From: Tetrastigma voinierianum
Taxonomy: Eukaryota; Streptophyta; Magnoliopsida; Vitales; Vitaceae
NCBI GenBank assembly: GCA_016808115.1
Contig: JAEQBH010000290.1
Coordinates: 186,001 to 250,000 of the forward strand
Length of the DNA stretch: 64,000 bases
Reading direction: 5' to 3'
Shown in pieces: positions 13,301 to 24,900 of the stretch (within the stretch, counting starts at the first letter, position 1; each line of letters starts with the position of its first letter). Position numbers and translations under genes: made by a program. Under the pieces are notes generated by a model. That model saw nothing but the letters and a program-made list of their open reading frames with translations, was not told where the DNA came from and made no database searches.

Positions 13301-16300
13301 GAGAAATGCAATAAGCAAAATTAAAATTAATGGTATTTGGCTCACAGGAGATAATGTCATTCAGAAAGGGATTGTAGAAACGTTTAAAGGTCTACTGTCG
13401 GAGCCGGGGGGATGGCGTCCTACTTTCCCTAATATCCCTTTGGAGGTTTTAGGAGCTGAGGATGCTGGCATAATGGAAGATAGGTTTTCTGAGGAAGAAG
13501 TCTTTGCAGCCATTTCAGGCCCCAATGGTGAGAAGGCCCTGGGGCCAGATGGTTTCCCTATTGCATTCTAGTCTTTTAGTTGGGAGTTTGTTAAAGGTGT
13601 GATGGTTTCTTGAGGAGTTCTTTGAGAAGAAGTTTGTGAGAAGCTTAAATGCTACCTTCTTGGTGATGATCCCTAAAAAATGAAATGTAGAGGACATCAA
13701 AGATTATAGGCCTATTAGTCTGTTGGGAGGACTATATAAGATCCTAGCCAAAGTCTTGGCTAATAGGCTAAGAAGGGTAATTGACAAAGTGGTTTCCCCC
13801 TCCCAAAATGCTTTCGTGGAAGGAAGGCAAATTTTAGATGCTACCTTAATTGCGAATGAGGTTGTGGACTCCATGCTGAGAAGGAATGATGGAGGGGTGG
13901 TCTGTAAGCTAGACATTGAAAAGGCTTATGACCATTTAAATTGGGAGTTTGTGCTTAAGGTATTGAGGAGAAAGGGTTTTGGCCAAAGATGGTGGTCTTG
14001 GATTTCCTTGTGCATGTTTACAACTTCATTCAGTCTTGTCCAGTGGGACTTTTCTTAGGTTTCAGGAAGCACGAGGGGGTCTTCGATAGGGGGACCCACT
14101 ATTCCCATATCTCTTTGTCTTGGGAATAGATATTTTTAAATGGATTTGATAAACAAAGTGTAGAAGGAACTTATTTTGTCTAGTTGAATCGGAGGTAGAG
14201 GGGAGGAGGCGTGTCACACACAACTCATCTTGAGTAATGCTTCTGATGTTCTGAATAAATCCTGACCATTTGACTTATATGGGGTGGATTTTTATGTGGT
14301 TTGAGGCCCTCTTGGGGCTGAAAATCAATTTGAGCAAAAGCGAGATTTTCCCTATAGGAGGGAGGGAGAATGTTGAGGCTCTGACGGCAGAGCTGGATTG
14401 CAAAGCTAGGAACAGCTACTGCACGTCTTTGGGTCACCCTTTGGGGACCTCGCGGGGTGGACAGTTGGGTTGGGATCTATTGAGGAAAGGTTTAGGAGGA
14501 GATTGGCCATTTGGATGCGCCAATATATCTCCAAAGGGGGAAGAGTTACACTTACCCAAAGTACCTTGTCAAACCTTCCTATCTACTTCATGTCTCTTTT
14601 CCGAATCTCAAGTCTGGTGTGCAAAAGGTTGGAAAAAAGTCAGAGGGACTTTCTTTGAGCTGGGGATAACCTGGAGAAGAAGCCTCATTTAGTGAATTGG
14701 GCTAGGGTTTGCATAGAAAAAAAGGTTGGCGGCTTGGGCGTTAGAGGATTATACAAGCTAAATAGAGCCTTGTTAGGAAAGTGGAATTGGAGGTTTGCCA
14801 ATGAAAGGAATTCTTTGTGGAGAGAGACTATAAGAAGAAAGTTTGGTGAGATGTAAGGGGGATGGTGTTCAGGGGAGAGCAGGAATAGTTTTGGGACAGG
14901 CTTGTGGAAAGAAATCAAGAGAGACTGGAAGGTTGTCCTTGAAAATGCCAAATTTGTGATTGGTGATCGTAGCAGAGTCAGTTTTTGGACGGATGCTTAG
15001 TGTGGAGAGGTGGCTTTGAGCATGGCATACCCGACATTGTTTAGCTTGGCTGTCCGAAAAAGAGGCTTTGATTAGGGAGGTTTGGGACCTCTCGAATGAA
15101 GGCGGATGGACCCCTTCTTTTAGGCCTTTTAATGGCTAGGAGTAATGAGTGGAGGGTGCTACATCTGATTAACCTTAGAGGGTGGTCTCAAATAAGGAAG
15201 ATAGGATGGTCTTAAAAGGGAGTAATTCGGGTATTTATTTAGTGAAGCTATTGTATGAGGTGTTGAACCACACTGCCTCCAAGTCAAGGTCTTTTCCTGC
15301 TCTATCAGTTTGGAACCCTTTGATCCCTTTAAAGGTGGGCTTTTTTGCTTAGGAGGCATTTTGGGGAAAGGTGTTGACACTGGATCAACTCAAAAAGAGG
15401 GAAAGACCCTTAGCAAACAAATGCTACCTCTGTGAGGAGGAAGAAACCTTAAACCATCTTCTTATACACTGCCCGAAGGCTAGAATGCTCTGGGAGCTTA
15501 TATTGGCTATCGTTGGTTTTGGGTGGATCTTTCCTTTCTCGGTTGACAAGCCCTCCTTGCTTGGCAAGGAACCAAAGTAGGAAAGAAGCATAAGAAAGTG
15601 TGTAAGGCAGATCCTCTGTGTCTCTTTTGGACAGTGTGGCGTGAAAGAAATAGAATGGCCTTTGATAATGAGGCCTTCTCTGCGTACAGATTAAAGAGTT
15701 CTTTCATTTGTAATTTTTGGTCTTGGTCTAATGTGTTTAGTGGGAACAGAGATAGGAGTCTATTGGATTTTCTAACATGGATGGGGTATAGATGATTTTT
15801 TGGGCTTGGTGGGTTTTCCAATCCTTTTTGGCCCTTTTCTAGCGTCCCTTTTGTATACTCCCAGTATACTTTTGGGCAGCTTAGCTGGATTTTTTTGTGA
15901 TTAATACATGCCGTTTTTTATCCATAAAAAAAAAAAAAATTGTTTCCTCTGCCTTTGTCAGGAGAAGTCAATTAACTATATTTTGCTTTACTATAGTGTA
16001 GCAGGAGCCTTATAGCAGATTCTGTTTTCTCTTTTTGTTGTTTCGTGGGTGTTTTCCTTTTCTGTAAGGAAGACTTAGTTGGCTTGGCATGGGGCTTGTT
16101 CTGGGAGGGAGAGGAAGAAAGTGGGAGCAGCCCCCTTGCATCTCTTTCGGACAACTTGAAATGAGGAACAGAAGGTTGTTCAAGAATGAGGAGCTCTCAA
16201 TCCTAAGGACGAAAAACTTATTACTCTCTAACTTGTTTTCTTAGTCCACAATATACATATTTGTAGGCCCTATGTCCCTTTGCAACTTCATGGATTGGAT

Positions 16301-19300
16301 GAGTCATCACTAGGGGAGGGAGTAGTTTTTTTGTTTCCCTATACTTCATGTGTACTTTGGTCTTTGGTGTGATTTCTTTTTGGCACTTTTAATAAATCTC
16401 TTGTTTACCTATAAACCAAAAAAAAAACCTCTTAGAGTTACTTGAACTAAAAAAAAATAGTGATTAATTCATGTAATAATTTTTTATAAGTAATTTCACG
16501 TACTATAGAATATATGTAACAAATGCTTCATCTCAAACATAAATTGAAGCAATACATGGTAACAGCTTTTTTACAGCACGAGAACTCAAAAATAGGCATG
16601 TTTCCCCTTGTTATGAATGATGTTCATATAATAAAATATATATAACAAGAATGGAATTCTTATGTAAATCACAAAGAAAAACCTTGGATCAAACATTTTG
16701 AATCCCTTCTAATCATATTCCAGTATCTTTCCATTCTAATGATTACTTTGTTACAAGCAGTGTTTTCAAAGGCGAACGCGTAAGGCGAGGCGTTGAGGCG
16801 TAATCCTTTTGTGATCACTTTATATAATTAATAAATGTTTTAATAAAAAATAATAAAATATAATAGAAATTTTTGGAATAAATAATTAATATCCATTTTT
16901 GGAATAGGTTAATATCCATTTTTTCTAACTTATAATAAAATAATTTATGTTCATAATTTATTTTACAATAATTTATTTCAGATAATTTATTTGAATGATT
17001 AAAATATAAAATAAATTATAATTTTTGGAATATGGATAAAATGTCAATATCCATTTCGAAATAATCGTTTTAAAATACATTTTCAATATAATTTTCCAAT
17101 ATAAAATGTTTGTATTTTATCAAAATAATTTATTATTATATTTTTTAAAACTACTTTTTAGAAACAAGTTACCAAATATATTCATTTTTATAGAATTATC
17201 CAATATAATTATCTAATATATTCCGATAAAAATATATAATTATCCAATATAAAAATACAATTATCTAATATAAAAATAATTTATTATTACAAAACGTCTT
17301 TTGTTTAACGCATCGAATATAAAAATAGAATTATCCAATATATTTTGATCAAAAAAAATATAATTATCCAATATAAAAATACAATTATCTAATATAAAAT
17401 TAATTTATTATTATTTTTTGAAATGAAAAAATTAATTTATTATTTTTAAAAAAAATATTTTTTTTGTTAAACGCCTTGGGGCGTTTTGGAGACACCTAGC
17501 CTTGAGGCTCACCTCAAGGCACGCGTCCCCGTAGTCTTTTAAGACATTGGTTACAAGACTCTTTTATTCCTCTCTAATTCCAGTTTCCAGGCTGTATTGA
17601 TTCAGAAGATCTCTCTAATTCTTGTTTCCTGACTTTATTAGGGCTTGGGAAGATTCACTAAGTACTATTGAGTAATAATCTCACGATAAATCAATTTCAG
17701 AAGAACATCTGACAAGAATATGGCAGTACACATGATCTAATGCAAAAAGATCTAGAACAAATTTGAAACAAAAAATATTGGACCTGGGCATCAAGAAGTA
17801 TGAGCCGTTCAGCAGAAATTCTTGGTTCAATCCCTACTGTACAGTGCCTTGCCATTGCTCTGATATCCTCTGACTGGATTGCAAAAGGTGGTAGCATTCC
17901 TGCAAGCTAGTATAGCTAAAGTCATCCTTTGGGTAGTTCCTTTTTTTTTTTTTTACTAGAAAGGACAGATTGCTTAAAACAGAAATTAAGGAAATAATCA
18001 TCAAAAAACCATTTAGGTTATAGGAGAAAAAGGGTAACTAAACAAGACCAATAGCAAACACAACAGTATGATAGTAGATCTCCACCTAATTAGTTTACTG
18101 TTGAAATAAAAGTGTATATGTGATATAAGTACAACAGCCACAATGCAGAAGTCAGCATTCAATAGAGTCATACCAACTTTTTCATTGATGAGCAGAAATC
18201 CTAAAATCAGTTTGGATACTGAATGACCCGATGATTTGTTCAGGCAGTTAGAAATGTATGCCATTCTTGAATTGCTCAGGGTTCTGGTTTGCAACTTTAC
18301 TAAGGTGGAACCAAGGTAAACATCACACTTGTGAAGCCAGAAGGTTATTTTTATACATTGGCATTTTTCTGCATAACTTACATACCAACTTCAGCTCAGC
18401 CATGTGAATCCCTTTCACCACCTGCTCTAAGGTCATTTCTTCTGTGGCCAGTATGCGTGTGTTCTAGTATTGTAATCATGGAATCTCTTTGAAAAGACAA
18501 TCTTCAAAGTCTCAAGTTTCTTCCACAGCTGCACCAGAATTAACCCAAAATGATTTTGGAAAATAGAGTGACAGGCCCCACAGGACCATGAAAATAATTA
18601 GGGAAAGTTATTTTTTTATTTGTTAGAAGCATAAGGCTCTTGAGAAGAAATGTTGTTCGACTGATATTGGATACAGCATAAATAAGTATTTGGTATGTTA
18701 CTTCCATGATACACACTCTATGATTGGCACTAATAAACATCTTAGATCATGGCTGGACGGATGTTAACTGGCCTCTCTGATTTTTGTCTGTGGTATTATT
18801 TAGTAGGGTCATGATACTAAGATGTATATCATGTTAGTATTTTTTGACTACTGAAGACAATCCAATCCACAAAAAAAAATTTAAATTTTGATTTTCAAAG
18901 TTTTTTATATTACTTAAGTGGTAGTCTATAATTTTTTTTTCTAAAATTCATCAACTATGAGCAAATGGAATTCCAAGATGAGGAGTTAGATTGGCAAGGC
19001 TCCTTTGTCAAGAAAGGTGTGGATTCCTCATTTTGTACATCTTTTGGACAATTGGAAGGAATGGAAATAGAAAGATTATTTGAAAATGATGAGCAGTCTA
19101 GCCAAGGGGTGACAGGCATTGTTCTTGGTAATCTTTTCTTGTGGCTTCAGTCAAACATAGATAAAGGCCCGCTGCTTTTAATTTATTTTGTTCTTTGGTT
19201 GGGTTCTCATTGAGGCAAGAGGTAGTTTTTTTGTGTTCACTCTCCTTTTTCTTTTTTGGTTATGACCTTTGACACCTGTTGCAAATGTACCATGCACTTT

Positions 19301-21898
19301 GAACTATTTTTTTGGCACTTCTTACATAATATGCTACTTTATTTGCCTTTCAATATATACACTAACATATATCCCAAAGTAGGGTATTTTTTGGCACGTG
19401 GAGAGGTATTTTCTGGAAAGGTTTCCACCGAAGGATAGATCGGAGAGAGACGCTCCTAGTGGTGTGCTCGTCAGCCAGAATGGAGGTTACTGGAAAATCT
19501 CACCAAAAAAAGTTGCCAACGAGAGGGTGTTCCGACGGTGGCTGTGGCTTCTGGACGACTGTAACACGACCAGAGTGTGACAAGGTCGTTAGATGGATGG
19601 GTTTCCGGAATTGACCATACGGCGAAACCTTAACCCTAGTATTCTCAAACTCTTCTATGGCTCTGATACCATGTGAAGAGAAAAATAACTCTTTGATTTT
19701 CATTAGTTTACAAAGAAGGGAACATACATATTTATACTCTAGTGTTAGGGCAAGAAAAAGGAAACAAAGTTAGAGTCTAATTAGTCCCTACTAAAAGAAC
19801 TAAAATCCCTGGCTTTGTTCAAGTAAGGTATCTTGCTTTCTATTCTGCTCTCTCAAGCACCAAAGTCCTAATCCAAGCAGGCAAAGGCATTGTTCTTGCT
19901 TTGGTGGACTCATCTGAAAAACTACAGGGAGCAAGAGGAAACACATCATATTCCTATGGATTAGGAAACTAATCCTTAACACAAACATACTTGCAACCGT
20001 TATACACCAAGACCTCATACTCCATCTCAACCATTTTCTCTCATTCATGGGGATATTTGGGGACCCTCAAGATTAGAAAATATTATTGGGGCACGCTGGT
20101 TTCTATTGCTTGTAGATGATCATACAAGATTGAGTTGGACATTTCTCATGAGAAACAAGTCTGAAACTAGTCAAATCCTCCAAACATTCCATAAGATGAT
20201 TCAAAATCAGTTTCAAACCAATATTTAAGTTTATAAAACTGATAATGCCTGAGCTTTCTTTAACTCCATACTCGGGCCATACCTTCAACCTCATGGAATT
20301 GTACATTAAAGTTCATGTGTGCACACACCCCAACAAAATGGTGTGGCTGAACGCAAAAATCGCCACTTGCTTGAGGGCACATTCTCTATTATTCACATCT
20401 CATGTTCCTAAATTTTTTTGGGGAGAGGCTACCCTAACTGCAACCTATCTCATAAATCGAATGCCTTCCCGAATACTCAAACTTAAGACATCATTGCAAT
20501 GTTTTCTCACTACTTATCCCAACTCACGTCTTGTGTCCCATATACCACTTAGTGTTTGGATGTACAAGCTTTGTCCACATACGTCCCAACACCGAAGCAA
20601 ACTTGATGTTAGGTCCACAAAGTGCATTTTCCTAGGTTATTCACCAAACAAAAAGGGATATAAATGCTACTGCCCCATCACCAAGAAATTCTTTCATTCC
20701 ATGGATGTCACTTTCTTTGAAAACAAACCATATTATCCCAATTCTACAATTCAGGGGGAGGAAAATGAGCAAAAATCACAGAATTGGGATTGGATATCCC
20801 TCATTGACACTACATCCGAAACTCCAAGTTCTCCAAGTCCTGTTCTCACTTTTGTTCCAGATTCAAGTCATCCAAGTCCATTGTCCAAACCCATTTTAAA
20901 TCCTGAGTCAAGTGTTTCAAGTCCAACTCATGTCCAAAACAAAGAACTCCAAGTCTATTCTCGGAGAAAAAGGCAACTTGAGAGGCACAAATCTCAGCCT
21001 GTACCAGCTCAGCAAATCCAAGAATCCAATCTGGTTTCAGGTACCCTTGAACAAGCACTAGGTAAGGCTGAACTTGACTCTGTTTTTGTGGTTGAAAAAG
21101 GGACTGAAATCAATAAAAACCCGGACCAGCATTCTGTTTCTGTGATAGAAAAAGGGAGTGAAACATATTAAGACATGGACCAGCCAATTGCAATAAGAAA
21201 GGGTATATGTTCTTGTACCCAACACCCACTCCACTATCGCTTGTCATACTCCAACTTATCACCTGGTTATAGGGCCTTTGTGACTTATCTGGACCAGATT
21301 CAGATTCCTAATTCTGTCCAAGAAGCACTGAAAGTGCCTCAATGAAAAGCTGCTACCTTAGAAGAGTTAAGAGCTCTTGAGAAAAATGGGACGTGAACTC
21401 TTACTGATTTACCACCAGGAAAACGTATCGTTGGATGTAAATGGATTTTCTCCGTCAAATATAAAGCAGATGGAAGTGTTGAGAGGTTTAAGGTACGCCT
21501 TGAGGCAAAGGGGTTCACTCAATCCTATGGGATTGATTATCAAGAAACTTTTGCCCCTATTGCCAAACTGAACACTATTCATGTCCTTTCTATTGCAGTA
21601 AACCGAGATTGGCCATTGTTTCAACTAGATGTGAAAAATGCATTTCTAAATGGGGATCTTGAAAAAGAAGTGTACATGGATATACCACTAGGGTTTGAAG
21701 ATAGATTTGCTAAGAGAACGGTATGTAAACTTCGAAAATCTCTTTATGGCCTTAAGCAATCACCTAGGGCCTGGTTCGAAAGATTTACAAAGGTTCTAAG
21801 ATATGATGGTTATACTCAGTGCCAAGCAGATTGAAGAGAGAATCAAAGAGAGGAATTGGAGGAAAGAATTCCTTGTATTTTTCATTGATCCATTATGA

Positions 21899-21935
<37 letters not shown>

Positions 21936-24900
21936 TATCTTTCATATATATATATATAAAGTCAATATAACCTTCTAATAGATTATAGCTCTATAAGACA
22001 AGTTTCTTAATAGTTCACAACTCTATATATAAAAAAGTAGATATTTCTTTATAACACTCCCCCTCGAGTTAGGCTGTAGATATTAATGACATTTGCAAGA
22101 ATAACTAACTTACGTACCAATTTAGGGCCTTTGTGAAGATATCACCCAATTGTTCTCCAATCATCACATATCTTGTAGAAATCAAGCCGAATTGGATTTT
22201 CTTACGAACAAAATGGCCCGATCCCCATGCCGATATGTTTAATTAGTTAAGTAAACATAAGCAGGATTAGAGAAATATATGAAGAGAGCGACTTTGGTTG
22301 TCACACCCAGGAATTTCTTGGGAATTTGGTGTCTCGATCATGAGCTTCATCGAGTTGATGAAAGCGCGTGATCTAGCGCCTGGGAATCTTCCATGAGACT
22401 AGATTCCCTCTGACAAATACCTGATACCCCAGAAATTGGACCTCCTTGTCTTGTAGATCTACCGATGCGTCGGCTTCCAGGTCTGTATACCCGTGATTAC
22501 TTGTATAAAATACCATGTCCTAGGGCTCCTTTCACGTAACATAGAATTTGTTCAACAACTACCCGATGGTTGACCGTTGGAGAGCGGGCGTGCAGGCTTC
22601 TGGCAGTAACTAAGTAGAGCGATATCGAGCGAGTTCTTGTAGGTAATTGACTGACAATTAGCCACATATCTCTCGGGATCCTCGAATGTTTCGCCTTCTC
22701 TAGTAAAAATTATGCGCACGGAACCATGGGAAGCGCATGGCTTTACCCTGACTTTCCAATGCCGGACAATAGATCAAACCCGTATTTCCTTTGAGATAAG
22801 AAGATTTCCGTTTGTTTGGCATCGCTTGATGCACACAAAAAGTATCTTAGCATCCACAAGTCCTTTATGAAGTGGCTCTGAAGAAGGACTTAAGAGATAG
22901 AGATACCTTTAGAGTCACTCACGTGATAATATCATCCCACATATAGCAATGAAATGATACCTAAAGGAAGTCTGTAGAAGACGGAGTGGTGATTTACTCT
23001 TCGAATGCAGGAATTCCTCGGCGGCTTACACGAGATTTACGAGCCACGCCTGGGGACTCTATTTGAAACTCCTCTCGGCCGTATAAGACCTGCAATCTGC
23101 AGAAAAGCTTCTCAGGTGAACTTTTAAAGCCCGGCTAACCCATTAGTCGGTGACCCACCATTGGATTCTTCATCGCTGATCTACCTTACCGTAATGACCG
23201 AGCGACTGACGGTGTATCCGCGTGCCTCCACACATGTGACTACTCATTTGCAGCAACCACCACGCGCGTTAGTGGCGTGGCGCGTGGCGAGTCTCAGTGG
23301 CTGGCGTGGCGAGTCTCGGCCACCACCTTCTCGGCAGTCGTCCCACTCCAGGCGGTCCTCGGCCCGCTTGGCTTCTCCATTTGAGGCTTGCGTCGAGTTA
23401 CTGCCCTTTTTCTCTCAGATAAAAATTTATGAAACCACAGATTTCTCTGATTCGGGCTACTGCCTTGCTACTACAGTGACTATTCTCTATTTTTTCGAGC
23501 CTCAACATCATCCATTGACTTTTCTCACCTTCACAGCTGCATTTTTTGGCCCTAGTGTTTGGTATCCTTGTTGATTTTGTCAATTTTTCCCACTATGGCT
23601 GAAAAAGCTTCAAGCTTTTCTTTGTTTATGTCTAGAACTCCCATGATAACTTGTCGATCGACTCGAGGAAGTGATAGTATCGATCTGAGCGATTCTATTA
23701 CATTATGGTTTCACCCCAGAAATGGTGTTGAAGACCATCGACCTACGGAGTCTAGTGTTGAAAAGATAAACGTCCTGATAAGCGAGCATGACGCTTTACT
23801 ATGAAGCATTCTTGGCCAGTCCATGGAGCAAGCTTTCGACAATCATGGGGATTATCAAACATGTCAGCCCCTTTGGACCCAAGCAAAGAATTTATATACC
23901 AACGATGTTCAACGCCTCTACCATATCATCTCCTCCGTTGATAATCTGGAGTAGCCTGGTATGGAATTATCTTCCTTTGTTGGGCGAATGTTTGCATTGA
24001 AGAATGAGCTCATCTATCACACTTTAAGGTCGCGATGCTGAACTGCTTGTCCAGCATGGATGATCTTTATGATCGTTCACTGCTTATTAACGCGTGAGTT
24101 TGTGACATCGAGAGCAGATCCTCAGCGGCTACACTATCGAGCATTAGCTGATGACATTTTTGCTCGGTATTGCCATTCATCCACTACGACTCAGTCTCGG
24201 CCCTCTGAGGTTTAATGAGACTTTGGTAATGCTTGCTCCATCTCACCCTCGCAGTGATTCTCGGAGTATTCGTAGTGGCCATCGAGGCAGAGGTCAACAA
24301 CCTCATTGTACCTACTATAATAGACCGGATCACATTCAAGACAGATGTTATCAGTTACATGGTCGTCCGCCTTGCACTGTCTTTTGAACCGCCTCCATCT
24401 CCAACTGAGGATCAACCTCCGTCTCCATCTCAGAGAGTGACTCTTACGCCTGGTGAATATGAGGAGTTTCTTCGCCTCACTCATGCTGCCGAATCTGCCT
24501 CCATTACTTTTGTTGCCCAGACCGGTAATGTCTTTGCCTATCTTGCACACTCTCTTGGTCCATGGATTCTCGATTCCCGTGCATCTGATCATCTGTTTGG
24601 TAATAAGGATCTCTTCTCTTCCCTTACTATCACTTCACCCTTACCTAAGATTACTTTGGCTAATGGAACTCAAACCATGGCGAAGAGGTGAGTGACTGTT
24701 CCTCCACCATCTTTACCTCTTGCTTTTGTTCTCATGTCACGATTCTCCATTTAATCTTATCTCTATCAATAAGAATTAATCCAGTGACCTTAATTGTTTG
24801 ATTTACCTTTTCTCACTCTTACGTCACGCCTGCGGGAGCGGGAGTACGGGAAGGGCGATTGGCATGGGCGTGAGTCTGAGCCTTTATCATCACCGGTCAG

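Larger units (their letters stand above)
9887..15940 (+). mobile_element. Near full-length L1-type LINE nested in another LINE
   Basis: About 6.05 kb, with a degenerate ORF1 region, an ORF2 region (endonuclease, reverse transcriptase, zf-RVT) and a poly(A) tail at 15926-15939. TGTTT stands on both sides (9882-9886 and 15941-15945) as the visible remainder of a target duplication. The 5' end is placed where the surrounding older LINE stops being readable, 26 bp before the ORF1 ATG. It lies in SMG9 intron 3, opposite to SMG9. Multiple stops and frameshifts show it is dead. Confidence 0.82.
9430..16430 (+). mobile_element. Older LINE tail split by a younger LINE (outer copy)
   Basis: Two pieces, about 9430-9886 and 15941-16430, are one LINE C-terminal region interrupted by the LINE at 9887-15940. 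The left piece reads blocks like DERVIAGREDRAFWLESKT (about 9635) and a WNKVLTFDRL-like block, up to the first Cys of a zf-RVT core. The right piece continues in frame with the remaining Cys residues (about 15945) and the C-terminal tail, ending in an A-rich run near 16410-16425. Stops are present throughout. The 5' limit is approximate and the copy is 5'-truncated. Confidence 0.75.

Noticed and set aside
19659..19671. Possible tRNA gene fragments (TGGTATCAGAGC-type words here and at 42865-42878)
   Set aside because: Only the 3' end complement of initiator-Met tRNA is present, directly next to LTR ends. These are retrotransposon primer sites, not tRNA genes.
23161..23574. 137-codon plus-strand frame before the copia C gag
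   Set aside because: GC-rich, Ser/Arg-rich translation without homology, lying in the leader of a decayed copia element. Probably not a gene.
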